Origin: Plastoroseomonas hellenica
GTDB taxonomy: Bacteria > Pseudomonadota > Alphaproteobacteria > Acetobacterales > Acetobacteraceae
Direction: 5' to 3'
Assembly: GCF_018129085.1 (NCBI RefSeq)
Contig: NZ_JAAGBB010000007.1
Coordinates: 1 to 64,000 of the forward strand
Length of the DNA stretch: 64,000 nucleotides
Below are positions 25,182-34,092 of this stretch, in pieces. The stretch's first letter is position 1, and the number at the start of each line of letters is the position of its first letter. The translations under genes were made by a program, and so were the position numbers. Below the pieces are notes generated by a model. It saw nothing but the letters and a program-made list of their open reading frames with translations, was not told the DNA's origin and did not search any database.

Positions 25182-26305
25182 TAGCGCAGTACGATCTCCA
25201 CGCGCCGGTTCTGCGGCTCGCGCACGCCATCGGCGGTTGCCACCAGCGGCCGCGTCTCGCCGAAGGCGGTGATCGCGATATCGCCGCGGTCGACACCGTT
25301 GCGCACCAACTCCCCCGCCACCTGATCCGCACGGCGCTGCGACAGCCGCTGATTGTATTCCGGCGTGCCGGAGCGGTCGGCATGGCCGGCGACCTCGATC
25401 CGCGTGCTGCCGCCGGCGCGGCGGGCGTTCAGCGCGGCTTCGGCGATGATCTGGCGCGCGCGCTCCGTCAGGTCGGCGCGATCCCAGTCGAAAAAGACGA
25501 GGAAGGTCCGCACCGCGGAGGGCGCGGGCGCCGGTGGCGCCGGGGGCGGGGCAGGCGGCACGCCGTTGAAGGCATAGCGGATGCCGAGCAGTACGGAGTG
25601 GTTGTAGTTGTCGGTCTCGATGCTGCCGCCGGCCAGCCTTGCGCCGGTGGCGGCGTTCTCCGCCCGTATCGGCAGGTTCGGGCCGAGGGTCCCGAAGAAG
25701 CGGTACTCCGCAGTGAGCGCGGCGCCTGGCAGGAAATCCAGCGGGAAGGCGAAGCCGGCGATGCCCTGGAAGGCAAAGCGTCCATCGGTGCCGGTGGCGT
25801 GCAGCCGAACGCCGGCGGCGCTGCCGGTCAGGCGCATGTTCCGCCAATCCGTCACCGCGTAGCCGAGGCCGGCACCGACATAGGGCACCACTGGGCCGAA
25901 GCTGCCGAGGTCGAGCAGCAGATTGGCCATCACCCCGTAGGTGTCCTGCTGCCCGCCGATGCTCAGGCGGCCGGCACCGGTGAAACCGCCGGCACCTTCC
26001 AGATCGTTGCGGCGGAAATTGCCTTCCACTTCGGCCCGCAACCCGTTGCCGAAGCCCCAACCGAGGCTCAGGACGCCGGCAAAGCCGGGATCGAAGGACA
26101 CGGAGCCGTTCTGATAGATGCCGAGGTTGCGCAATTGCTGCGCGGCATCGCTCTGGGTCGCGGCCCGGGTGTCAGGCAGTAGGTTCAGCCCGAGGCCGCC
26201 CGCCACATAGGGCCCGGTGACCGCATCACTCGGCTGCAGCACCTGCGCATCGGCGAGGCCCGGCACGGACAGGCCGACTGCAAGAAGGAACGCGACACGA
26301 CGCAT
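25181..26305 (-). CDS. OmpA-family outer-membrane protein, paralogue 1
   Basis: A 374-residue protein: signal peptide (MRRVAFLLAVGLSVPGLADA), an N-terminal eight-strand beta-barrel of about 220 residues with repeated aromatic-ended strands (VAGGLGLNL, YVGAGLGYAV, TAEYRFFG, LGIRYAF), a Pro/Ala linker, and a C-terminal OmpA domain. The latter has RTFLVFFDWDRADLT, IEVAGHADRSGTPEYNQRLSQRRADQV and FGETRPLVAT, including the Asp and Arg that bind peptidoglycan diaminopimelate. It anchors the outer membrane to the wall. A second copy is 201 bases upstream. A palindromic repeat abuts its stop. Confidence 0.92.
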   Translation of the reverse strand: MRRVAFLLAVGLSVPGLADAQVLQPSDAVTGPYVAGGLGLNLLPDTRAATQSDAAQQLRNLGIYQNGSVSFDPGFAGVLSLGWGFGNGLRAEVEGNFRRNDLEGAGGFTGAGRLSIGGQQDTYGVMANLLLDLGSFGPVVPYVGAGLGYAVTDWRNMRLTGSAAGVRLHATGTDGRFAFQGIAGFAFPLDFLPGAALTAEYRFFGTLGPNLPIRAENAATGARLAGGSIETDNYNHSVLLGIRYAFNGVPPAPPPAPPAPAPSAVRTFLVFFDWDRADLTERARQIIAEAALNARRAGGSTRIEVAGHADRSGTPEYNQRLSQRRADQVAGELVRNGVDRGDIAITAFGETRPLVATADGVREPQNRRVEIVLR

Positions 26306-26444
26306 CTATGTCTTCCGACCATGAGCAGGCGCCCCTGGAGTCGGGCAAGCGCCGCAGCGCACCATAGCGCGAGCTGAAGGGCTCCGGAAGCTTTGGGATC
26401 GTAACCGGTAAGGAACTGGTGACCTGCCCAACGATGGCGCAACG

Positions 26445-26472
26445 AAAAGGGCGTCCGGTTTCCCGGACGCCC
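26445..26472 (-). terminator. Intrinsic terminator of the upstream ompA paralogue
   Basis: A ten-base stem GGGCGTCCGG/CCGGACGCCC with a GAAA tetraloop is followed on the minus strand by TTTT. It is about 35 bases after the ompA stop at 26507, so the two paralogues are separate transcription units. Confidence 0.92.
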
Positions 26473-26506
26473 CTTCGTAGTCTCGCTGCTGAGACGTACT
26501 GCGCGA

Positions 26507-27532
26507 TTAGCGCAGGACGATCTCGACGCGGCGGTTCTGCGGCTCGCGCACACCGTCGGCGGTCGGCACCAGCGGGCGGGTCTCGCCGAAGGCGCTGATC
26601 GCGATCAGGTTGCGGGCGATGCCGCGGCGCACCAGCTCGGCCGCCACGTTGTTCGCGCGGCGCTCGGACAGGCGCTGGTTGTAGGCCGGCGTGCCCGAAC
26701 GGTCGGCGTGGCCGGCCACTTCGATGCGCGTCGTGTTCACGGACGGGGCGGCAGCGGCCGCCTCGGCAATGATCTGGCGGGCACGGTCGGTCAGGTCCGC
26801 ACGATCCCAGTCAAAGAAGACCAGGTAGGTGCGGGCCGTCGCCTGCGGCACCGGCGCCGGGGCCGGGGCGGCTGCCGCGACCTGGCCGAAGTTGTAACGG
26901 ATACCGGCCAGGATCGAGTGGTTGTAGTTGTCCATCTCGTAGCGGTTGCCCGGCAAGCCGGCGACCCGATACTCGTGGCCCGTCGTGCCCAGGAACCGGT
27001 ACTCGGCGGTGATCGCCAGGCCCGGAACCGCGGGGATCGGGAAGGCCAAGCCGGCGATGCCCTGGAAGCCGAAGGCGCCGTCGGTGTCATCCAGACGCAG
27101 CGTGGAGCCAGGGCCCCGGCCGCGCAGGTCGACATCCTGCCAGATGTAACCCACACCGGCGCCGACATAGGGCTGCACCGGGCCGAGCGAGAACTCGTAG
27201 ATCGCGTTCACCATGGCGCCGTAGGAGCGGACATTGCCGCTCAGGTTGGCGCGGCTGGTGAGGCCGGGAATACGGATATCCGCCCGGTCGCCCTCGTTCG
27301 AGCGGAAGCTGCCTTCCACCTCGAGGCGCAGACCGTTGCCGAACCCGTAGCCGACGCTCAGCACGCCGATATAACCGATATCGGTGCTGATCTCGACGCC
27401 GTTGTCCTTGGTGGAATGCAGATAGTTTCCACCGGCGCCGGCACCGACATAGATACCGGTAACCGGCTGGGCCTGGGCAGCAATCGGCAGCGACAGGACC
27501 GTCGCAGCCAGAAGGGCCTTTTTGAGGCTCAT
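26507..27532 (-). CDS. OmpA-family outer-membrane protein, paralogue 2
   Basis: A 341-residue protein with the same design as its neighbour: signal peptide (MSLKKALLAATVLSLPIAAQA), a barrel with YVGAGAGGNYL, YGAMVNAIYEF, YVGAGVGYIW and TAEYRFLG strands, an Ala/Pro linker and a C-terminal peptidoglycan-binding domain. The C-terminal 110 residues are nearly identical in motifs to paralogue 1 (RTYLVFFDWDRADLT, VAGHADRSGTPAYNQRLS, and the final EPQNRRVEIVLR). The loops of the barrel differ most. ATG 27532 follows GAGGAGAGAGGG. The pair arose by tandem duplication. Confidence 0.92.
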   Translation of the reverse strand: MSLKKALLAATVLSLPIAAQAQPVTGIYVGAGAGGNYLHSTKDNGVEISTDIGYIGVLSVGYGFGNGLRLEVEGSFRSNEGDRADIRIPGLTSRANLSGNVRSYGAMVNAIYEFSLGPVQPYVGAGVGYIWQDVDLRGRGPGSTLRLDDTDGAFGFQGIAGLAFPIPAVPGLAITAEYRFLGTTGHEYRVAGLPGNRYEMDNYNHSILAGIRYNFGQVAAAAPAPAPVPQATARTYLVFFDWDRADLTDRARQIIAEAAAAAPSVNTTRIEVAGHADRSGTPAYNQRLSERRANNVAAELVRRGIARNLIAISAFGETRPLVPTADGVREPQNRRVEIVLR

Positions 27533-27743
27533 CCCTCTCTCCTCACGTTCAACGTGCATTCATTCGCATTGAGAACCGTCCGCTCACTTGAGCACACCGA
27601 GTCCTGCACTGCGTGACGGCACCCTAACACTGCTTCGCCGGAAAGGTCAGCCTATGTCCTGGCGTTTCCAGGCCTCTGTGGCGGAAAAGACACAGGGGGT
27701 GCTGGCAATTTGGCCACAGAGCCCGACGAAGCGTAACGCAGGG

Positions 27744-28858
<1,115 letters not shown>

Positions 28859-28862
<4 letters not shown>

Positions 28863-29353
28863 GGCGTCGGATCCTGCGGTGCCTCGGGTACGGAGGCGGT
28901 CTGTCGGGCGCGATGCGCCTCCAGCCGGCCGGCCAGCGCCGGGTCGGTAGTCGCCAGGATGGCGGCCGCCAGCAGGCCGGCATTGGTCGCCCCCGCCTTG
29001 CCGATCGCCAATGTGCCCACCGGGATGCCGGCCGGCATCTGCACGATGGAGAGCAGGCTGTCCTGCCCGCGCAGCGCGTGGCTCTCGACCGGAACCCCCA
29101 GCACCGGCAGGCGGGTCATGCTGGCGACCATGCCGGGCAGGTGCGCGGCGCCGCCGGCGCCGGCGATGATGACCCGGAGCCCTCGTCCGGCCGCGCCCTT
29201 CGCATAGGCGATCATGCGGTCCGGCGTGCGGTGGGCGGAGACCACCAGGCATTCGAAGGGCACTTCGAGGGCGCGCAGCGCTTCCTCGGCATGCCGCATC
29301 GTCTCGTAATCGGATCGGCTGCCCATGATAATGCCGACCAGCGGAGCGTCCAT
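28859..29353 (-). CDS. purE: PurE, N5-carboxyaminoimidazole ribonucleotide mutase
   Basis: A 164-residue class I PurE converting N5-CAIR to CAIR. It carries [31 protein letters not shown] and [21 protein letters not shown] 29353 gives the normal N-terminus. The frame continues open upstream through repeat copy C, but that stretch encodes an Arg/Pro-rich peptide and is not part of PurE. The purK start overlaps its stop. Confidence 0.96.
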
Positions 29354-29374
29354 TCCGATATTCCTAGTCCTGAT

Positions 29375-29501
29375 CCCGCGGCCGCAGGCCGCCACCCGTT
29401 TCAGCGGCGGCGAGGCGAAGCCGATGCCCCGAGGCCGCGAATGCGGCCCGCCGCGAGTGCGGCGAGCCAAGCCGGCGGATGCCGGCGCCGGCGCCTGAGG
29501 C
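29375..29501 (-). repeat. Multi-hairpin intergenic element, copy C (short form)
   Basis: Minus-strand orientation, starting five bases after the YdcH-like stop with CTCAGGCGCCGGC. Next come hairpin 1 GCCGGC-ATCC-GCCGGC, TTGGCT, a hairpin CGCCGC-ACTC-GCGGCG that replaces the long spacer, hairpin 2 GGCCGC-ATTC-GCGGCC, and a middle nearly identical to copy A. Hairpin 3 (GCGGCC-TGC-GGCCGC) ends 21 bases before the purE start. Confidence 0.85.
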
Positions 29502-29506
29502 CTGAA

Positions 29507-29707
29507 TCACGCAATAATATCCGGCAACAACCCGCTTTCCAGGCGCGTGATGTCGTCCTTGAGCTTCAGCTTGCGCTTCTTCAGACGCTGCAACTGGATC
29601 TGATCCACCGGCTGCATTTCCATGCGTGCGATCACCGTATCGAGATCACGGTGTTCACTCCGCATCTCGTGCAGCCGGCGGAGCATGGAATCGCGGTCTT
29701 CGATCAT
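29507..29707 (-). CDS. DUF465 (YdcH-like) protein, paralogue 1
   Basis: A 66-residue protein, almost entirely one antiparallel helical hairpin: RLHEMRSEHRDLDTVIARMEMQ, then QIQLQRLKKRKLKLKDDITRLES. This is the DUF465/YdcH pattern, of unknown function. It diverges from a second family member at 29892 and is followed by repeat copy C and purEK. Confidence 0.85.
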   Translation of the reverse strand: MIEDRDSMLRRLHEMRSEHRDLDTVIARMEMQPVDQIQLQRLKKRKLKLKDDITRLESGLLPDIIA

Positions 29708-29891
29708 CGGCGCCCAATCTGTCTCCGGATCAACTTCCTGCGGGAAACACGTGCAACCGGAGCGGCCACCGGCTTACCATGAACCTCGCGCGGGCCTCCA
29801 GCATGGCCGATCGCGGCCCTGTGTGGCGACCCGCCGAGAGGCGGCCCGGTATTTCCCGGGCCGGTCAGGAAGGACGGAGGATCCCTGCCGC

Positions 29892-30065
29892 ATGCCCACA
29901 GAGGCTCGACTCTCCACCTTGGAAACCCGCCATGCCGCGCTGGAGCGCCGCATCACCGACGAAGGCCAGCGGCCGGCACCCGATACGGGCGAACTGCACC
30001 GGTTGAAGCTCGAAAAACTCCGCCTCAAGGAAGAGATGGAACGTCTGCGACACCGGCCTCATTGA
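29892..30065 (+). CDS. DUF465 (YdcH-like) protein, paralogue 2
   Basis: A 57-residue protein with the same helical-hairpin plan: LSTLETRHAALERRITDE, then LHRLKLEKLRLKEEMERLRHR. ATG 29892 follows GGAGG by eleven bases. It is transcribed away from paralogue 1, across a 184-base shared upstream region. Function unknown. Confidence 0.8.
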   Translation: MPTEARLSTLETRHAALERRITDEGQRPAPDTGELHRLKLEKLRLKEEMERLRHRPH

Positions 30066-30100
30066 TCTGAGACGCCGACCGAAGCCGGGGAGGGGTCGCC

Positions 30101-30664
30101 TCAGGCGGCGTCATCCTCGGCCGAGGGCGGCGGCAGATGCGCCGGGCGTTCCCCGGCGGCCGCAACGGCAGCATTGAGATCGCTCTGGGTGCAGAGGCCC
30201 AGGATCACCGGATCGCGCGGCTTGATGTTCGCGCTGTTCCAATGGGTGCGGTCCCGCACCTTGATGATCGTCTCCTTGGTCGTGCCGAGGAGCTTGGCGA
30301 TCACCGCTTCACCCAGATGAGGATAGTTGCGCAGCAGCCAGGCGATGCCGTCCGGGCGGTCGTTGCGCTTGGCGACCGGCGTATAGCGGGCGCCCTTGCC
30401 GCGCTGCTTGGTCGGCGGCAGCGCCGTTTCCAGCAGATGCAGCCGGGTCGAGGGATCGGCCTCGCAGCGCGCGATCTCCTCCCGCGTCAACTGCCCGTTC
30501 GTCACCGGATCGTAGCCCACGATGCCCTGTGCGACCTCGCCATCAGCAATCGCCTGCACTTCCAGCGGGTGCATGCCGACGAAATCGGCCACCTGCTCGA
30601 AGGTCAGGGAAGTCTTCTCGATCAGCCACACGGCGGTGGCTTTGGGCATCAGCGGCGTCGGCAT
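30101..30664 (-). CDS. trcR: TrcR-type cell-cycle transcriptional regulator (DUF1013)
   Basis: A 187-residue protein of the alphaproteobacterial DUF1013 family, annotated as the cell-cycle regulator TrcR. Family features are MPTPLMPKATAVWLIEKTSLTFEQVADF, an HTH-like first segment, EVQAIADGEVAQGI, YTPVAKRNDRPDGIAWLLR and TKETIIKVRDRTHWNSANIKPRDPV. ATG 30664 gives the family N-terminus. The gene converges with the small YdcH-like gene and diverges from the DUF1192 gene at 30833. Confidence 0.88.
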   Translation of the reverse strand: MPTPLMPKATAVWLIEKTSLTFEQVADFVGMHPLEVQAIADGEVAQGIVGYDPVTNGQLTREEIARCEADPSTRLHLLETALPPTKQRGKGARYTPVAKRNDRPDGIAWLLRNYPHLGEAVIAKLLGTTKETIIKVRDRTHWNSANIKPRDPVILGLCTQSDLNAAVAAAGERPAHLPPPSAEDDAA

Positions 30665-30832
30665 GCGAACCTCATCGCGGGGGGAAGCCCCCCTGGAGCA
30701 GATCACGGCCGGCCGATCGGGCTGGCGATGACGATGCTCGTCAATAGGAATGAAGTGGGTCGTGGCGCGGTATAAGGGGCGCGACGGGGCCGGTCAAAGC
30801 CCGAAGACGTCAACGGCCGAAGGGAATGCAGA

Positions 30833-31027
30833 ATGGCGCTTTTCGAAGAAGAGGAACGCCCGCGCCCGGCGCGGGGCTTCGTGCCACCCTCTTTCGAGGG
30901 CTGGTCGGTCTCGGACCTCGAAGCCCATATCGTGGCACTACGGCAGGAAATCGCCCGTGCCGAGGCGGCGATCGCTGCGCGACAGGCACAGAAAGGCGCG
31001 GCCGAAGCCTTCTTCCGCAAGGAATAG
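30833..31027 (+). CDS. DUF1192 small protein
   Basis: A 64-residue protein with the DUF1192 signature: MALFEEEERPRP, the Trp-Ser-Val-Ser-Asp-Leu-Glu segment, then a coiled-coil helix (HIVALRQEIARAEAAIAARQAQK). Function unknown. The start follows GAAGGGAAT. A hairpin beginning at the last base of its stop separates it from the convergent hsp20 gene. Confidence 0.85.
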   Translation: MALFEEEERPRPARGFVPPSFEGWSVSDLEAHIVALRQEIARAEAAIAARQAQKGAAEAFFRKE

Positions 31028-31053
31028 GGCCCGGAGGGAATTCCCCCGGGCCC
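31027..31053. terminator. Hairpin between convergent DUF1192 and hsp20 genes
   Basis: GGGCCCGG and CCGGGCCC arms enclose an inner GGG-AATT-CCC stem with one bulged base. It is symmetrical and could stop transcription from both sides, but no T-run is present on either strand. Confidence 0.5.
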
Positions 31054-31066
31054 CGTTCCATCGGCA

Positions 31067-31537
31067 TTACGCCGCCGCAGCAGCCTCGGTCGTGTCGTTC
31101 GCGAGCTGCGCCGAGGGCGCGTTGCCCACCGCGATGCGCCGCGGCTTCTTGGCCTCCGGCACCTCCCGCTTCAGGGAGAGCTGCAGCAAGCCGTTCTCCA
31201 GCGAGGCGCCGGTCACCTGGATGTGGTCGGCGAGCACGAAGCGACGCTCGAAAGCGCGGCCCGCGATACCGCGGTGCAGGTAGCGGCGGTTCGCCTCGGC
31301 CTCCTTGGCCCGGCCGGCCACGGTCAGCGTGTTCTCGAGAGTGGTGATCTCGATGTCCTCGGGGCCGAAGCCCGCGATGGCCATGGTCAGGGTGTACTCG
31401 TCCTCGGCCGTCCGCTCGATGTTGTAGGGCGGGTAGGCCGGGCCGTCGGCGGCGGCGCGGGCGCTTTCCATGAGGCGCGCCAAGCGGTCGAAGCCGATGG
31501 CGGAACGGAAGAGAGGGGAGAAATCGATCGCGTTCAT
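31067..31537 (-). CDS. ibpA: Small heat-shock protein (Hsp20/IbpA family)
   Basis: A 156-residue ATP-independent chaperone. The N-terminus MNAIDFSPLFRSAIGFDRLARLME and YPPYNIERTAEDEYTLTMAIAGF are typical of alphaproteobacterial IbpA/HspA. The alpha-crystallin domain runs from about 35 to 130 with a GLLQLSLKREVPE end and PRRIAV in place of the usual I-x-I/V tail motif. ATG 31537 follows AGGAGG. The leader can pair the ribosome-binding site with TTGCT, as in ROSE RNA thermometers. Confidence 0.93.
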   Translation of the reverse strand: MNAIDFSPLFRSAIGFDRLARLMESARAAADGPAYPPYNIERTAEDEYTLTMAIAGFGPEDIEITTLENTLTVAGRAKEAEANRRYLHRGIAGRAFERRFVLADHIQVTGASLENGLLQLSLKREVPEAKKPRRIAVGNAPSAQLANDTTEAAAAA

Positions 31538-31544
31538 CGGGGAA

Positions 31545-31562
31545 CCTCCTGCTTCAGCAAGG
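31545..31562 (-). promoter_or_regulatory. ROSE-like RNA thermometer hairpin over the hsp20 ribosome-binding site
   Basis: On the minus strand CCTTGCTGAAGCAGGAGG folds into a short hairpin with a TGAA loop. CTTGC pairs with GCAGG, including a T-G pair, and the next C pairs with G beyond a bulged A. The AGGAGG is thus occluded. The UYGCU-opposite-SD arrangement is the hallmark of ROSE elements, which open on heating. The upstream leader (to about 31640) contains further G/C-rich helices. Confidence 0.6.
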
Positions 31563-31664
31563 TCCATTGCACGCCGGAGCATCCGTCGTTGGGCCCCCGT
31601 ATCCGGGCAACCCGGGCCGTCAGCCCCGGACCGTCGACCCCTTTGGGCATCGTCGGCGGGCATG

Positions 31665-31693
31665 AGTTGGGCGTCGTCGTCAGCGCCTTCAAG
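31665..31693 (-). promoter_or_regulatory. Possible RpoH (sigma-32) promoter of hsp20
   Basis: The minus strand has CTTGAA, 16 bases, then CCCAACTC, comparable with the heat-shock consensus CTTGAA-N13-16-CCCCAT. It would give a leader of roughly 120 nucleotides. The -10 half is a weak match. Confidence 0.35.
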
Positions 31694-31816
31694 ATGCCTT
31701 CGGCCTTGATCCATCAGCGTGCCAAACGCTACTGAACCAGAATGGCGCGCGGCGAACCGGCCGCGATCGGGCGCCTGGCACGCGGCTTCGACAAGAACCG
31801 ACCGAAGAGGTTGAAG

Positions 31817-32794
31817 ATGCGAAGCCGGATCCTGCTGGCCGCGGCGCTGCTGCTGGCCGCGCCCGCCGCCTGGGCGCAATCATTCCCGACCCCGGGGCGC
31901 CCCGTCCTGCTGCTGGGCGGCTTTCCCGCCGGTACCCAGGCCGACATCTACTGGCGCTTGATCCAGAACCAGCTCTCGGCGGCACTCGGCGTGCCGGCGG
32001 TGGTCGAGGCGCGCAGCGGCGCATCCGGCAACATCGCGATGGAAGCGACGGCGCGCGCCGCGCCGGACGGCCATACGGTCCTGGCCGCGACGTCCGCGAT
32101 GCTCGCGATCAACCGCGCGGTGCTGCCGCAGATGCCGATCGACACCCAGACCGACCTGGCGCCGGTGATGACGCTGTTCGAGGTGCCGAACGTGCTGGTG
32201 ACCAGCACCGAGAAGCGCCCGCAATTCACGGATTGCCGGGCCCTGATCGGCGCCGCAAGGGACGCGCCGGGCAGGCTGAACTACGCGAGCAGCGGCATCG
32301 GTGCCTCGACCCATCTGGCGGCCGCGCAATTCGCGACGGCCGCCAGCATCAACATGGTGCACGTGCCCTATCGCGGCGGGCCTTTCGCGATGACCGCGCT
32401 CTATCAGGGCGATGCGGACCTGTTCTTCTACCAGTCGGGGCCCGTTCTGGATGATTGGCGGCTCGGGCGCGTCCGGCTGCTCGGCATCACCTCGGCGCAG
32501 CGGGTCGCGACTTTGCCGGAGGTGCCGACCATCGCGGAAGCCTGCGACATGCCCGGATTCGTCAGCACCACCTGGTACGGCATCGTGGTACCGGCGCGCA
32601 CGCCACGCCCGATCATCGACCGGCTGCATGCCGAGATCCGCCGCGTGACCGACACGCCGGAGATCAGGAGCCGCATGGAGGCGATGGGTTTCACCATGAT
32701 GCTGGGTGGGCCCGAGGAGATGCGCACGCGGCTGGCGGCGGATATCCCGCATTGGGCGGGCGTGGTGGAGCGGTCGGGCGCGCGGCAGCAATAG
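31817..32794 (+). CDS. Bug-family (TctC-like) periplasmic solute receptor
   Basis: A 325-residue protein with a signal peptide (MRSRILLAAALLLAAPAAWA). The Bug fold is clear: RPVLLLGGFPAGTQADIYWR, VVEARSGASGNIAMEATARAAPDGHTVL, LNYASSGIGASTHLAAAQF, VHVPYRGG, LPEVPTIAEA and STTWYGIVVPARTP. Such receptors bind small carboxylates in the periplasm and usually work with TctAB permeases; none is nearby. It diverges from hsp20 and is followed after 17 bases by the convergent LLM gene. Confidence 0.92.
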   Translation: MRSRILLAAALLLAAPAAWAQSFPTPGRPVLLLGGFPAGTQADIYWRLIQNQLSAALGVPAVVEARSGASGNIAMEATARAAPDGHTVLAATSAMLAINRAVLPQMPIDTQTDLAPVMTLFEVPNVLVTSTEKRPQFTDCRALIGAARDAPGRLNYASSGIGASTHLAAAQFATAASINMVHVPYRGGPFAMTALYQGDADLFFYQSGPVLDDWRLGRVRLLGITSAQRVATLPEVPTIAEACDMPGFVSTTWYGIVVPARTPRPIIDRLHAEIRRVTDTPEIRSRMEAMGFTMMLGGPEEMRTRLAADIPHWAGVVERSGARQQ

Positions 32795-32811
32795 GCGGCG
32801 CCCGCATCCTG

Positions 32812-33867
32812 TCAGGAGGCGAGGCGCCGCGGCGCGGCGTCGAGGCCGCGCAGCACCGGCAGCACGCGTTCGCCGAAGCGCTCCAGCGCCGCGAGCACAC
32901 GCGGCGCGGGCAGGCCGGTGAAGCCCATGTAGAGGCTGAGATGCGCCGGCGAGAGCACCCGGATGTCCTCGGCCAGGCGTTCGGCCACTGTCTCGGCGGG
33001 GCCGATCGCGCCGTTCGCCAGCAGCCATTCGATCGTCGGTTCACCATCGAAGGGGACGGAGCGCATCATCGGGCCGTCGCGCGGCGGCACCTCGTCGCGG
33101 AGCGAGAGCGTGGTGCGCGCCAGGCGCAGCAGGCCCTCGGCGGCCTGGCGCTTCTCGGCGGGATCGTCGGTGACGAAGACGTAGCGCTGCAGGGCGAGGC
33201 GGAGCGCCATTGCGGGCAGCCCGCCGGCGTCCAGCGCGGCCAGCAGCTTGTCGCGCATCGGCAGAGCGCCGGCGGCGCGGCGATGGCCCTGGCTGATGAA
33301 GAGCGCGCCGCCGGCGCGCGCCGCGCGCTGGATCAGCGCCGGCGTGCCGCCGGCCAGGAAGAGCGGCGGCATGCGGCCGGGGAAGGCGGCCAGTGGCGCT
33401 TCCGGGATGCGGTAATGGCGGCCCTCATGGCCGACCTGCCCGGTGGTGAGGCCGCGTTCGATGATGTCCCAGGATTCGTCCAGGATGCCCACCCGCTCGG
33501 CGATCGGCACGCCGAAGGTGCGGAACTCATGCGGCTGATGGCCGGTGCCGATGCCGAGCTGGATGCGGCCGCCGGTCAACGCCTGCAGCATCCCGACCTC
33601 CTGCACGACGCGGAGCGGGTGGTGCAGCGGCAGCACCACGACCGCCGGGCCTAGGCGGAGGCGCTTCGTCACCGCCGCGCAATGCGCGACCATCATCAGG
33701 GGCGAGGGGCAGACCGAGGCGCTGGTGAAGTGGTGCTCGGCGAACCAGGCGCCATCGAAGCCGAGCTCCTCGGCGAGCCGCACCTTCTCGACCGTCATGC
33801 CAAGGACGGCGGCCGGCGCCTCATCGGCGCGGTGCAGCGACATCAGGTTGAAGAGTGCGATTTCCAT
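32812..33867 (-). CDS. LLM-class flavin-dependent oxidoreductase
   Basis: A 351-residue bacterial luciferase-like monooxygenase. Visible features are EELGFDGAWFAEHHF, a PSPLMMVAHCAAVTKRLRLGPAVVVLPLHHPLRVVQEVGMLQALTGG-type core, and IQLGIGTGHQPHEFRTFGV. ATG 33867 follows GGAGACC by eight bases. The family uses reduced FMN for diverse oxygenations; the substrate here is unknown. Repeat copy D lies upstream, between it and rpmE. Confidence 0.88.
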   Translation of the reverse strand: MEIALFNLMSLHRADEAPAAVLGMTVEKVRLAEELGFDGAWFAEHHFTSASVCPSPLMMVAHCAAVTKRLRLGPAVVVLPLHHPLRVVQEVGMLQALTGGRIQLGIGTGHQPHEFRTFGVPIAERVGILDESWDIIERGLTTGQVGHEGRHYRIPEAPLAAFPGRMPPLFLAGGTPALIQRAARAGGALFISQGHRRAAGALPMRDKLLAALDAGGLPAMALRLALQRYVFVTDDPAEKRQAAEGLLRLARTTLSLRDEVPPRDGPMMRSVPFDGEPTIEWLLANGAIGPAETVAERLAEDIRVLSPAHLSLYMGFTGLPAPRVLAALERFGERVLPVLRGLDAAPRRLAS

Positions 33868-33930
33868 ACAATGGTCTCCGGCTGAGCCGGAGACCAAGCA
33901 GGAAGGGTGCCATCCCAAGGGTCAGCGCGA

Positions 33931-34090
33931 CCCGCGGCCGCAGGCCGCCACCCGAAAGGCCGGACTGCGAGGCGTCAGCCGACGCAGGCCGAGGCCGCGA
34001 ATGCGGCCCGCGCGCGACCAACCGGCGCGCCGGGCGCACCGTGACAGCGCGCAAGCCAAGGCCGCGGATGCGGCCGCCGGCGCCTGAGAC
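33931..34090 (-). repeat. Multi-hairpin intergenic element, copy D (long form)
   Basis: Minus-strand orientation, starting just after the rpmE terminator with CTCAGGCGCCGGC. Hairpin 1 is GGCCGC-ATCC-GCGGCC, followed by TTGGCTTGCGCGCTGTC, a long spacer, hairpin 2 GGCCGC-ATTC-GCGGCC, an extra hairpin GCGTC-GGCT-GACGC, and hairpin 3 GCGGCC-TGC-GGCCGC. It points toward the LLM gene. Confidence 0.85.
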
Positions 34091-34092
34091 CT

